From: Corynebacterium sp.
GTDB lineage: Bacteria > Actinomycetota > Actinomycetes > Mycobacteriales > Mycobacteriaceae
NCBI RefSeq assembly: GCF_022712275.1
Contig: NZ_JALAGU010000013.1
Span: 5,057 to 69,056 of the forward strand
Length of the DNA: 64,000 nucleotides
Reading direction: 5' to 3'
The notes beneath the pieces were generated by a model. That model was not told the origin of the DNA and made no database searches. It worked only from the letters and a program-made list of their open reading frames with translations. Position numbers and translations under genes: made by a program. How positions within the stretch are numbered: the stretch's first letter is position 1; each line of letters begins with the position of its first letter. Positions 50,332-58,549 of the stretch are shown here, piece by piece.

Positions 50332-50925
50332 CTAGAAACGGACGGCGTTGTTGATCGGCATGTAGTTGATGTCGTTGACCTGGACGGGAGTGCCCTCGTT
50401 CACGGCGTGGACGATCTTGCCGTCGCCGATGTAGACCGCGACGTGGGAGGCGCCGGAGTAGTAGGAGATGATGTCGCCGGGCTGCAGGGCATTCAGGGAC
50501 ACCGGGGTTCCACCGGAGGCCTGGGCACCGGAGGTGCGCGGGATGGACTTGCCGACCTGACTGTAGGCCCACGAGGTCAGACCGGAGCAGTCGAAGGAGT
50601 TCGGGCCGGTGGCACCCCACACGTAGGGGGCACCCTGCTTCGACATCGCAGCGTCGGCGATCTTCTGACCGGTGGAGGTCGGGGCGGCGGAGGCCACGGC
50701 CGACTCGGCGGCGGCAGCAGCTCCGGTGAAGGCGCTCGTGTCCACGTAGTTGCCGGCAGCGTCCAGGACCTCGTTCGGGACGTCGACGGAGAAGTCGGTG
50801 CCGGGAACCTGGACGGGGGCAGCCTGGGCGGTCGCAGGCAGTGCGACGACGGCGCCGACGCCGATCGCAGCCGCGGCCACGATGTTGCGCCGGGGGGAAC
50901 CGTTCTTCAGACTGTGCTTACCCAT
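50332..50925 (-). CDS. NlpC/P60 peptidoglycan hydrolase, short form
   Basis: 197 residues. Signal peptide of about 36 residues ending AQA, a short Ala/Ser-rich linker, and the NlpC/P60 domain with Cys113 (FDCSG), His161 (SHVAVYIGDG) and His173 (KIVHAVNEG). No coiled coil, unlike its neighbour. Secreted cell-wall endopeptidase. Matches the paired NlpC/P60 genes next to qcrB in C. glutamicum. Upstream is a 400-bp region with an inverted repeat and a GlxR-like site. Confidence 0.93.
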   Translation of the reverse strand: MGKHSLKNGSPRRNIVAAAAIGVGAVVALPATAQAAPVQVPGTDFSVDVPNEVLDAAGNYVDTSAFTGAAAAAESAVASAAPTSTGQKIADAAMSKQGAPYVWGATGPNSFDCSGLTSWAYSQVGKSIPRTSGAQASGGTPVSLNALQPGDIISYYSGASHVAVYIGDGKIVHAVNEGTPVQVNDINYMPINNAVRF

Positions 50926-51326
50926 AGGAGGAAATTGCCTTTCGAGATCGTTGCGGGGACGCTCTTCGAACCGCGCCCCTCAAGGTCACGATGAGATTAC
51001 GAAACGATCACGCTCCGTGTCCAGCGGACGAGACCCGCGAAGCTGAACTCGGCGCCGTTATCCAACCGTGACCAAGCCCAGATAGAGATATCACTACAAC
51101 TGGTGAACTACTGAAGATCACGGTTCGATAACGCCGCAACCAGCAGAAATGTCGCCAGCGACCACGCGACAGGACACAGAGACACAGGTCACATCAGCCG
51201 TCCCCGGTCAGCTGCTGTGATACTCATCACAAATGGCAGATCGCAACTCACCACCGGCCGGTAACCTTCCCTCCAATCACAGCAGTCACACTTCAGTGCC
51301 TCTGAGCACCGCTAGAATGGGACCCC
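50926..51326. other. Regulatory region between the NlpC/P60 and exonuclease genes
   Basis: 401 bp without a credible gene, AT-richer than its flanks. It holds an imperfect inverted repeat GTTATCCAACCGTGAC (51057-51072) / ATCACGGTTCGATAAC (51117-51132), a GlxR-like palindrome (51216-51231), and a TAGAAT -10 hexamer (51313-51318) 8 nt before the exonuclease ATG. The NlpC/P60 gene start (50925) has a TATGGGTAAG-like neighbourhood but no clear promoter I can name. Confidence 0.6.
51216..51231. promoter_or_regulatory. GlxR (CRP-type) binding site candidate
   Basis: TGTGATACTCATCACA: both half-sites of the corynebacterial GlxR consensus TGTGA-N6-TCACA are perfect, only the central TA is CT. It lies about 110 bp upstream of the predicted exonuclease transcript start and 290 bp upstream of the NlpC/P60 gene, so the regulated gene is unclear. 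Confidence 0.6.
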
Positions 51327-51899
51327 ATGACCCCCCGCTCCGCGCACGACGAGCTCCGGGAGAGCCTCCGCCGGAGCCTCCGGGACTGCGTCGTCGTGGA
51401 CTGCGAGACCACCGGACTGGACCCCGACAGCGACCGCATCATCGAGATCGCGGCTCTACGGGTGCGTGAGGGGCGTCCAGTCGCCCTCTTCCATCGCCTG
51501 GTGGATCCGGGACGGCCCATTCCCGAGATCATCACCTCTCTCACGGGTCTGACCCACCGACAGGTGCGTCAGGCCCCGCCGGTCGACGACGTCCTCGGGG
51601 AACTCTCCCACTTCCTCGCCCATGACACGGTCGTAGGCCACAACGTCGGCTTCGACCTCGCCTTCATCGACGCCGGGATCAGCGCCACGCACAGCGCCCC
51701 ACGGACGGCGTCGTCAACCCTGTGTACCGCAGAGACCGCACGTAGCCTCGTCCCCCGCTCCCGTGTGGGCCGCTACCGTCTGCAGACCCTGGCGGACGCT
51801 TTCGACCTTGCCCACCGCCCGACGCACCGTACGGTCTCTGACGTCTTGGCGACACTCGATCTTCTCCACTATCTCTGCGGCGTGAGCGAGTCGGGGTAG
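51327..51899 (+). CDS. DnaQ-like 3'-5' exonuclease
   Basis: 190 residues. DEDDh fold: VVVDCETTGLDPDSDRIIEIA (ExoI, Asp and Glu), GHNVGFDLAFID (ExoII) and THRTVSDVLATLDLL (ExoIII, His and Asp; a slight variant of the usual HRALADA). Resembles the epsilon-like domain of polymerase III and the N-terminal part of Rv2191, which in mycobacteria also carries a nuclease domain not present here. ATG preceded by TAGAAT at 8 nt, suggesting a leaderless mRNA. Confidence 0.88.
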   Translation: MTPRSAHDELRESLRRSLRDCVVVDCETTGLDPDSDRIIEIAALRVREGRPVALFHRLVDPGRPIPEIITSLTGLTHRQVRQAPPVDDVLGELSHFLAHDTVVGHNVGFDLAFIDAGISATHSAPRTASSTLCTAETARSLVPRSRVGRYRLQTLADAFDLAHRPTHRTVSDVLATLDLLHYLCGVSESG

Positions 51900-51956
51900 G
51901 CCACTCTGTACACGATCGTCACGGATCAGCGTCCTCCGGACAATGCAGCCGTACAA

Positions 51957-52001
51957 CGCAGACCCCGGGCCCACCGTGTGACGGTGGGCCCGGGGTCTGC
52001 G
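51957..52001. terminator. Bidirectional hairpin terminator between exonuclease and qcrB
   Basis: Perfect 21-bp arms (51957-51977, 51981-52001) with a 3-nt loop between two converging genes. T-runs are short on both sides, but stem strength and position argue for a two-way terminator. Confidence 0.8.
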
Positions 52002-52027
52002 TGTATGACGGGCGGAACTCAGCGGTC

Positions 52028-53674
52028 CTAGGGGTTGGAGTGGCCCTTGTCCTCGAGAGCGGCGCGGTTGGCCTCGTTGAGGCGACGCAGCATCTCGATC
52101 TTCTCGTGCTCGTTGGCCTCCTCGATCTCGGAGACCTTCTCGACGATGTCCTCCGGGTCCGGGCGGAAGAATCCGCCCCGGCCGGGCTGACCGGCGAAGC
52201 CGAGCTGGTTGAGCTTGGTCGGCACCTGGGCGCCGGCATACTCCAGCGGGATCGGATGACCGTGCTCGTCGACCGGGCCGATGGGCTGGTGGACCTCGAT
52301 GAATCCACCGTTGGGGAGCTGGCGGATGGTGCCGGTCTCGATACCGTGCTCCAGCACCGCGCGGTCGTTGCGCTGGAGACCCAGGCAAATCCGGTAGGTG
52401 ACGAAGTAGGCGATCGGAGGCAGCACCAGGAAGCCGATGCGACCGATCCAGGTCATGGCGTTCAGCGAGATCTGGAAGTGCAGGGCGAAGAGGTCGTTAC
52501 CACCCGAGAGGGTCAGCACGAAGTACGCCATCATGGCCATGACACCGAGGGAGGTACGGACCGGCACATCGCGCGGACGCTGCAGCAGGTTGTGGTGCGC
52601 GTTGTCCTTGGTGAAGTGCTGCTCGATCCAGGGGTAGGCAAACAGCAGAACCACCAGGAGACCCAGCAGCAGTGCAACCCAGAACACACCCGGGATCGTG
52701 TAGTTACCGAGATAGAGCTCCCACGCCGGCATGATACGTGCGGCACCGTCAGTCCAGAGCATGTAGATATCCGGCTGGGAACCGGCGGAGACCTGCGACG
52801 GGTTGTACGGACCCAGGTTCCAGATCGCGTTGATCTGGAAGAGGCCGGCCATCAGGGCGATGACTCCGAAGGTGATGATGCCGAATGCCGCGGAGTGGAC
52901 CGCGAACACCGGGAGAATGCGGACACCGACGACGTTGCGCTCGGTGCGCCCCGCACCCGGGAACTGGGTGTGCTTCTGGTACCAGACCAGGGCCAGGTGG
53001 GCGGCAATCAGGGCCAGCAGGATGGCCGGGATCAGGAGCACGTGGGCGATGTACAGACGCGGGATGATGATGTCACCCGGGAAGTCACCGGCGAACATGA
53101 TCCAGTGCAGCCAGGTACCGATGATCGGCAGTCCGACGATGATGGCGGACATGATGCGCAGACCCACACCGGAGAGAAGGTCATCCGGCAGGGAGTAGCC
53201 CATGAAGCCCTCAGCGACGGACAGCAGCAGCAGGACGCAGCCGATGACCCAGTTCGCCTCACGCGGCTTGCGGAACGCACCGGTGAAGAAGATGCGCAGC
53301 ATGTGGACCACGATCGAGACTGCGAACAGCAGGGCCGCCCAGTGGTGGACCTGGCGGATGAACAGGCCACCGCGCACCTCGAAGGAGATGTTCAGGGCTG
53401 TCTCGTAGGCACGGGACATCTCGACACCGTTGAGCGGTGCGTAGGCACCGTCGTAGATGACCTTCGACAGCGACGGGTCGAAGAACAGGGTGAGATAGAC
53501 ACCCGAGAGAAGAAGGATGATGAAGGAGTACAGCGCGATCTCGCCGAGCATGAAGGACCAGTGGCTCGGGAAGACCTTGTTGATCTGCCTCCGGATGCCG
53601 GCGGCCATGGTGTACCGCTGGTCCATGTTGTCGGCGGCCATCGCCATGCGGGACGGCTTGGTGGATGTGCTCAT
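52028..53674 (-). CDS. qcrB: Cytochrome bc1 complex, cytochrome b subunit
   Basis: 548 residues, the length of actinobacterial QcrB with its extended C-terminus. Eight or more membrane helices; two haem b groups are held by paired His in HHWAALLFAVSIVVH and in the third and fourth helices; the quinol-site motif PWIE is replaced in context as YPWIEQHF. Oxidises menaquinol in the bc1-aa3 supercomplex. The start codon overlaps the qcrA stop by 4 bp. Its C-terminal 120 residues are soluble, charged, cytoplasmic. Confidence 0.97.
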   Translation of the reverse strand: MSTSTKPSRMAMAADNMDQRYTMAAGIRRQINKVFPSHWSFMLGEIALYSFIILLLSGVYLTLFFDPSLSKVIYDGAYAPLNGVEMSRAYETALNISFEVRGGLFIRQVHHWAALLFAVSIVVHMLRIFFTGAFRKPREANWVIGCVLLLLSVAEGFMGYSLPDDLLSGVGLRIMSAIIVGLPIIGTWLHWIMFAGDFPGDIIIPRLYIAHVLLIPAILLALIAAHLALVWYQKHTQFPGAGRTERNVVGVRILPVFAVHSAAFGIITFGVIALMAGLFQINAIWNLGPYNPSQVSAGSQPDIYMLWTDGAARIMPAWELYLGNYTIPGVFWVALLLGLLVVLLFAYPWIEQHFTKDNAHHNLLQRPRDVPVRTSLGVMAMMAYFVLTLSGGNDLFALHFQISLNAMTWIGRIGFLVLPPIAYFVTYRICLGLQRNDRAVLEHGIETGTIRQLPNGGFIEVHQPIGPVDEHGHPIPLEYAGAQVPTKLNQLGFAGQPGRGGFFRPDPEDIVEKVSEIEEANEHEKIEMLRRLNEANRAALEDKGHSNP

Positions 53675-54876
53675 GACTTACGCTCCCAGAATGCCGGGCC
53701 GACCGGCTCAATGAAGTTCTTGTCGGCGTAGAGGTAACCGTCCGCATCGACGTTGATCGACAGCTCCGGCAGCGCTCGCGCCGCGGGACCGAAGACCGGC
53801 TTACCCCAGTGAAGTGCATCGAACTGGGACTGGTGGCACGGGCAGAGAATTCGGTTGGTCTGCTGCTCGTACAGGGACGTCGGGCAGCCGATATGGGTAC
53901 AGATCTTCGAGTAGGCGTAGTAGTCGCCGTAGTGGAAGTCCTCCTGGCCGTCACGCTGGACAGCCTTGACGGCGTCCTCGTGGCGGAGACGGATCAGCAT
54001 GACCGAGTTACGCGGGCCGTGCACGGAGTGCATGTGCTCCTCGTAGACATCGCGGTCGGCGTCGTACTTCTCGCCGTCGTTCACCATCTCCTCGGAGAGG
54101 GGGAACACGGTCTCCATGGCGCCGGCGTCGAGGTCCTCCGGGCGGACACGCACCAGGCGGTTGACGCCCTGGGTGCTGTAGTGCCCGTTGTGCTCCTCGG
54201 CGATGGCCGCCGTGTCGCGACCGAGGTAGACCTTCTCGCCCTGTTCGACGAGGGTCCAGCCGGTGGTCCACAGCGTCCCGTCACCCTGGATGCCCATGGC
54301 CTTGGGCTTCCACGGATTCTTGATGATGCCACCCAGCGGGAGGATGACAGCGAGCCCCATGAGGGCTGCACCGGTGCCGGCGAGGCCCATCATGACCTTA
54401 CGGCGACCGAGGGTGGAGGTCTTCCACGCATCGTTCAGCAGCGCGGTGATCGTCTTACGGTCGATCTCCTCGGAGGGACCGTCGTGACGGGTCTGGACCG
54501 AGATCTCCTCGGGGACGAACTTCTTGGAGAACTGGACCGCACCCACACCGAGACAGATGATCGAGAGGCCGGCGGTCGCACCCAGCAGCGGGGTGTACAG
54601 GGTGTACATCCACAGGCCGTCATCCTCGAGGTGCTTGTACTGCCACGGCCAGAAGAGGTAGACCGCCACGAAGGCGATACCCAGGACCACGGACAGTGCG
54701 AACCACACGTTGATGCCGAAGGCGGCGCGCTTCTCAGCCGGGTCATCCTCGACCGGGAACCGCTCCTTGCGGTATGCGACGGTGACCCCGTCGAGCTCGG
54801 TGCCGAGGCGGGCGAGCTCTTCGTCGCTCATCGCCGCGATCTCGTCCGAGGTGTAACTGCTCTTGATTTCACTCAT
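53671..54876 (-). CDS. qcrA: Rieske iron-sulfur protein of the bc1 complex
   Basis: 401 residues from the ATG at 54876, which overlaps the qcrC stop (54873) by 4 bp; an ATG at 54933 is inside qcrC. Three membrane helices (about 60-80, 100-120, 160-185), a feature of actinobacterial QcrA, and a C-terminal Rieske domain with CTHIGC and CPCHQS ligating the 2Fe-2S cluster. Transfers electrons from menaquinol to the dihaem cytochrome. Confidence 0.97.
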   Translation of the reverse strand: MSEIKSSYTSDEIAAMSDEELARLGTELDGVTVAYRKERFPVEDDPAEKRAAFGINVWFALSVVLGIAFVAVYLFWPWQYKHLEDDGLWMYTLYTPLLGATAGLSIICLGVGAVQFSKKFVPEEISVQTRHDGPSEEIDRKTITALLNDAWKTSTLGRRKVMMGLAGTGAALMGLAVILPLGGIIKNPWKPKAMGIQGDGTLWTTGWTLVEQGEKVYLGRDTAAIAEEHNGHYSTQGVNRLVRVRPEDLDAGAMETVFPLSEEMVNDGEKYDADRDVYEEHMHSVHGPRNSVMLIRLRHEDAVKAVQRDGQEDFHYGDYYAYSKICTHIGCPTSLYEQQTNRILCPCHQSQFDALHWGKPVFGPAARALPELSINVDADGYLYADKNFIEPVGPAFWERKS

Positions 54877-55781
54877 GACCGGGTTCCAATCCACATAGCT
54901 CCGCCGATGAGCACGACGATGCCGACGATCCACATCAGCATGCCCTCGGTGACCGGGCCAATGCCGCCGAGACCGTAGCCGCCCTGGGACGGGGTCTCCT
55001 TCGCGGACTTGATGTACGCGATGATGTCCTTCTTCTCGTCAGCGGTGAGCTGACGGTCGGAGAACTTCGGCATGTTCTGGGGGCCGGTGAGCATGGCCTG
55101 GTAGATCTCCTGCTCATTGGCGTTGTCCAGGACAGGCGCGTACTTACCGCCGGACAGTGCCCCACCACGACCGGTGAAGTTGTGGCAGGACGCACAGTTC
55201 AGGCGGAAGAGATCGGAGCCACGGGCGACGTCGGAGGGGTCGATCTTGCCGTTGTCGTTGTTGGAACCGCGGAGAGACTCCATCGCGATGGCGCCGTCGG
55301 CGTCCTTCACGATGCCGGGGCCACCACCGTTGGCGTTGACGTAGGCTGCCAGCGCAAGAGTCTGCTGCTCGTTGAAGCGGGCGTCCTTGCGCTCGGCCTG
55401 GGCCTCGTTGCGCTTCATCGGCATACGGCCGGAGTGGACCTGGAAGTACACGGCGCCTTCGCCGACGCCGACCAGGGACGGACCGCGGTCCTGGACACCC
55501 TGGAGGTTGGCGCCGTGGCAGGTGATACAGGCGACCTCGTAGATCTCCTTACCCTGGCTGATCAGGGACTCGGCGTCGACGTCAGCCGTCGCCTCCTGAG
55601 CATCGGGGGTCACTGCCTGGGCGATCAGTCCTGCACCGGAGAGGCCGAGCACGAGCGCGAGCGCTCCGGCGACAGTCCGGCGCAGCTTACGCCGCGAGCG
55701 GCGCTTCCTGCGTGTTGTGGATGCCTCAGGGGAGCCGGTCACGGGCTGCTCCCCCTCGGTCATGCTGTGGTTGGTATCCAT
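54873..55781 (-). CDS. qcrC: Dihaem cytochrome c subunit of the bc1 complex
   Basis: 302 residues. Arg-rich N-terminus and signal anchor (about 37-60), two class I haem c domains with CITCHG (Cys85, Cys88, His89) and CASCHN (Cys196, Cys199, His200), and a C-terminal membrane helix (LMWIVGIVVLIGGAMWIG). The two haems pass electrons directly to the oxidase CuA, replacing soluble cytochrome c in Corynebacteriales. AAGGGAA ribosome site. 72 bp after ctaE. Confidence 0.97.
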   Translation of the reverse strand: MDTNHSMTEGEQPVTGSPEASTTRRKRRSRRKLRRTVAGALALVLGLSGAGLIAQAVTPDAQEATADVDAESLISQGKEIYEVACITCHGANLQGVQDRGPSLVGVGEGAVYFQVHSGRMPMKRNEAQAERKDARFNEQQTLALAAYVNANGGGPGIVKDADGAIAMESLRGSNNDNGKIDPSDVARGSDLFRLNCASCHNFTGRGGALSGGKYAPVLDNANEQEIYQAMLTGPQNMPKFSDRQLTADEKKDIIAYIKSAKETPSQGGYGLGGIGPVTEGMLMWIVGIVVLIGGAMWIGTRS

Positions 55782-55853
55782 CTTGTTCCCTTAACTCGTC
55801 ATACGGAATGCGATGGGCTTAACGGCCGAGCGTCACACATCGGCCCGTTCGGC

Positions 55854-56465
55854 CTACTGGATGAAGTAAATCGTGATCCACAGGCCGATCCACACGACGT
55901 CGACGAAGTGCCAGTAGTACGACACGACGACGGCTGCGGTGGCCTGGGCCGGGGTGAACTTCGACTTCGCGGTGCGGAGGAGCACCACGACGAATGCGAG
56001 CACGCCGGCGAGGACGTGTGCGCCGTGGAAGCCGGTGGTGATGAAGAACACCGACCCGTAGACACTGCTCGAGATCGTCGTCCCGTGCTGCACGAGGTGG
56101 ATGTACTCGTACGTCTGGCCGATCAGGAAGATGGCACCCAGCACGATGGTGAGTGCGTACCACTTCCGGAGGCCGAAGACGTCTCCACGCTCGGCGGCGA
56201 ACACGCCCCACTGGGCCGTGAACGACGACGACACCAGGATCACGGTGATACCGAGTGCGAAGGGCACGTTCAGCTCTGTCGGGTGAGACGGCCAGTCACC
56301 ACCCGAGTTCGCCTTCGACACGAAGTACATCGCGAAGAGTCCCGCGAAGAACATCAATTCCTGCGACAGGAACACAATCGTGCCGACGCTGACCATGTTC
56401 GGTCGGTTCAGCGTCGCAACACGTTGTGGTGCTGCCATACCTTGGTTTCCAACTGCGCTCGTCAC
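55854..56465 (-). CDS. ctaE: Cytochrome c oxidase subunit III
   Basis: 203 residues, five membrane helices; starts VTSAVGNQGMAAPQRVATLNR as in C. glutamicum CtaE (first residue read as Met). Conserved part: FLSQELMFFAGLFAMYF and GFHGAHVLAGVLAF. GTG at 56465 lies 7 nt after CATAAT on the minus strand, so the message may be leaderless; longer in-frame extension upstream is noncoding. First gene of ctaE-qcrCAB. Part of the aa3 oxidase, whose subunit I gene is elsewhere. Confidence 0.94.
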   Translation of the reverse strand: MTSAVGNQGMAAPQRVATLNRPNMVSVGTIVFLSQELMFFAGLFAMYFVSKANSGGDWPSHPTELNVPFALGITVILVSSSFTAQWGVFAAERGDVFGLRKWYALTIVLGAIFLIGQTYEYIHLVQHGTTISSSVYGSVFFITTGFHGAHVLAGVLAFVVVLLRTAKSKFTPAQATAAVVVSYYWHFVDVVWIGLWITIYFIQ

Positions 56466-56900
56466 GTCCACAATTATGACGTGTACGGCCCCCGTAGTCG
56501 ATTCGCGACCCCCCTTAAGGCCGCAGTTTCTGAAAAACTGCAGGTCAGGAATCGGCGTTCCCTGGGAATTGACCACAAACGGGGCTAGACGGGAACTTTT
56601 GGATGACCCCGTCCGACGCATGGCGTCCCTGCAGGTGAAGACCCCTCCCCTGCGCCGCCCGGCCCCCGACGGGAACCACGCACCCCTCCCTGTCCACCCC
56701 CGGAAGAGGGTGGATGGAACTGCTCCCGCGGAGAGCCCCGAACCATCTCCGGAAAGTGTATCCGACGACCCCGCAGTTGACCGACTCCCACGCGCGCCCA
56801 CTCCCCCGACGGGGGCATAGACTGAACTGGTGCACCATCCACGGTGTGCATGACAAACGCCCCATCAACCTGACATGAGTCAGGAGAAGAGAGAGATCTG
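56466..56900. other. Intergenic region ctaE - trpD
   Basis: 435 bp, divergent promoters. Minus strand: CATAAT 7 nt before the ctaE GTG. Plus strand: TAGACT (56818-56823) is a possible -10 for trpD, giving a leader of about 70 nt. In this leader a 6-bp stem CCTGAC-ATGA-GTCAGG (56869-56884) ends inside the trpD ribosome site. A short ATG frame (56850-56873, seven codons) has no Trp codons, so I do not call a Trp leader peptide. A hairpin GCAGTTT/AAACTGC lies at about 56525-56542. Confidence 0.5.
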
Positions 56901-57998
56901 ATGGCTACTCCGGCCCACAGTCCGGACCACGTTCCCGCGCTCGGACAGGACAAGCTTCCTGCCAGCTACTTCACCTGGCCGGGCGTTCTCGACCGCATCG
57001 GGCGTCACGAGGAGCTCAGTGAGTCCCAGGTCGCATGGGCCGTCAGTCAGATCATGGCCGGAGAGTCCACCGACTCCCAGATCGCCGCGTTCTCCTACGG
57101 CCTGCGGGTCAAGGGCATCACCGCCGCCGAGCTCTCCTCCGCCGCGAACACCATGCGTGAGTTCGCGACCCGGGTGGACTTCAGCGACATCGGAGATGCC
57201 GTCGACATCGTCGGCACCGGTGGCGACGGACACCACACCGTCAACATCTCCACGATGGCCTCCTTCGTCGTCGCAGCCGCCGGTGTGACCGTCGTCAAGC
57301 ACGGCAACCGGGCGGCATCCTCGCTGTGCGGTGGTGCGGACGTCCTGGAGTCCCTGGGACTCGACATCGAGCGCGACCCGGCGACCATCCATGCCGATGC
57401 GCTGCGCACCCACTTCGCCTTCATGTTCGCGAAGACCTACCACCCCGCGATGCGCTTCGCCGGTCCGGTACGTTCCGAGCTCGGCGTTCCCACGCTCTTC
57501 AACCTCCTGGGCCCGATGACGAACCCGGCGACCCCGAAGTACGCCCTCGTCGGCTGCGCCTTCCGCGACATGATGCCGATCATGGGCGGCGCCTTCGCGC
57601 ACCAGGGCGTCCGCGCGCTCATCGTCCGCGGCCTCGACGGCATGGACGAGATCAGCGTGAGCGCCCCGACTGAGGTCGTCACCGTCGACAGCGAGGGACG
57701 CACCGGGGAGTTCACCATCAACCCGCGCACCTACGGTCTCGACATCTACGAGGAGGACGCCCTGCGCGGCGGTGACCCCGCGTTCAACGCCGACATCGCC
57801 CGCCGCCTCATGGCCGGCGAGCTCGAGGGTGCGGTCAAGGACGCAGTCCTGATCAATTCCGCTGCCGCACTCGCCGTGGTCAAGGGCTGGGAGAATTCGG
57901 ATCTGCGCACCGTCCTCACTGAGCAGGTCGCCGTGGCCCGCGAGACACTGGAGTCCGGCAAGGCACAGCAGGCCATGGAGCTCATCATCAACAGCTGA
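56901..57998 (+). CDS. trpD: Anthranilate phosphoribosyltransferase
   Basis: 365 residues. Second step of tryptophan synthesis: transfers phosphoribose to anthranilate. Signatures: DIVGTGGDGHHTVNIST (PRPP-binding GTGGD), KHGNRAASSLCGGADVLESLG, the metal/PRPP motif, and LFNLLGPMTNPA. Ribosome site GGAGAAGAGAG. It stands alone on the plus strand between ctaE and ctaF, not in a trp operon, as in M. tuberculosis. Confidence 0.96.
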   Translation: MATPAHSPDHVPALGQDKLPASYFTWPGVLDRIGRHEELSESQVAWAVSQIMAGESTDSQIAAFSYGLRVKGITAAELSSAANTMREFATRVDFSDIGDAVDIVGTGGDGHHTVNISTMASFVVAAAGVTVVKHGNRAASSLCGGADVLESLGLDIERDPATIHADALRTHFAFMFAKTYHPAMRFAGPVRSELGVPTLFNLLGPMTNPATPKYALVGCAFRDMMPIMGGAFAHQGVRALIVRGLDGMDEISVSAPTEVVTVDSEGRTGEFTINPRTYGLDIYEEDALRGGDPAFNADIARRLMAGELEGAVKDAVLINSAAALAVVKGWENSDLRTVLTEQVAVARETLESGKAQQAMELIINS

Positions 57999-58023
57999 GC
58001 CGTCAGGCAGACCCCCCGGACAC

Positions 58024-58069
58024 AGGACAACGCCCGGCCCACCGTTTCCGGTGGGCCGGGCGTTGTCCT
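58024..58069. terminator. Bidirectional terminator between trpD and ctaF
   Basis: Perfect 21-bp arms (58024-58044, 58049-58069) around a TTTC loop; the stem core is CGCCCGGCCCACCG. Short T-rich flanks on both sides (TTCAC to the right, TTGTCCTGTG on the minus strand). Confidence 0.85.
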
Positions 58070-58090
58070 TCACGACCGGGTCGAGCGCCC

Positions 58091-58522
58091 CTAGTCCTTC
58101 TCGGGGGGAAGGCCGTACTGCAGGTTGAGCATGATGGTCGCCCAGACCAGCATGACGGCACCCATGAGGATCAGCCAGATGTGGAAGAAGGCGATGCCGT
58201 AGCCCATGAGCATGATGGCGAAGGCCATCAGGAAGGGCCAACCGGAGCTCGCGGAGAAGAAGCCGAGCACGCCGGCACCGTCCTCGATCTCGGCCTGCTC
58301 CCAGTCCTTCGGCTCGATGTCGGCTTTGGCATTGGTCAGGTGGAAGTAGCCACCGAGGAAGAGGCACAGCAGGGTGGCGAGCACCAGGCCGGTACCACCG
58401 GCCCACTCGATTCCCTGACCGTTTCCGTTGTCGTTGAGCTTGGCGGTCGCGAAGAAATACAGGACCGTCATGACGACCAGGAACGCCGCCAGGCCGTACA
58501 TCAACTTGGCTGTCTGCCGCAT
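58091..58522 (-). CDS. ctaF: Cytochrome c oxidase subunit IV (actinobacterial CtaF)
   Basis: 143 residues with four membrane helices. MRQTAKLMYGLAAFLVVMTVLY at the N-terminus and FHIWLILMGAVMLVWATIMLNLQYGL at the C-terminus match CtaF, a small subunit of the aa3 oxidase found in actinobacteria. 27 bp after ctaC, so ctaC-ctaF is one operon. Confidence 0.94.
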   Translation of the reverse strand: MRQTAKLMYGLAAFLVVMTVLYFFATAKLNDNGNGQGIEWAGGTGLVLATLLCLFLGGYFHLTNAKADIEPKDWEQAEIEDGAGVLGFFSASSGWPFLMAFAIMLMGYGIAFFHIWLILMGAVMLVWATIMLNLQYGLPPEKD

Positions 58523-58549
58523 TGTTCTCTCCTTTGGAGTTCCTGCCGC

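Noticed and set aside
56850..56873. Trp leader peptide upstream of trpD
   Set aside because: Seven-codon frame without Trp codons and no attenuator stem-loops.
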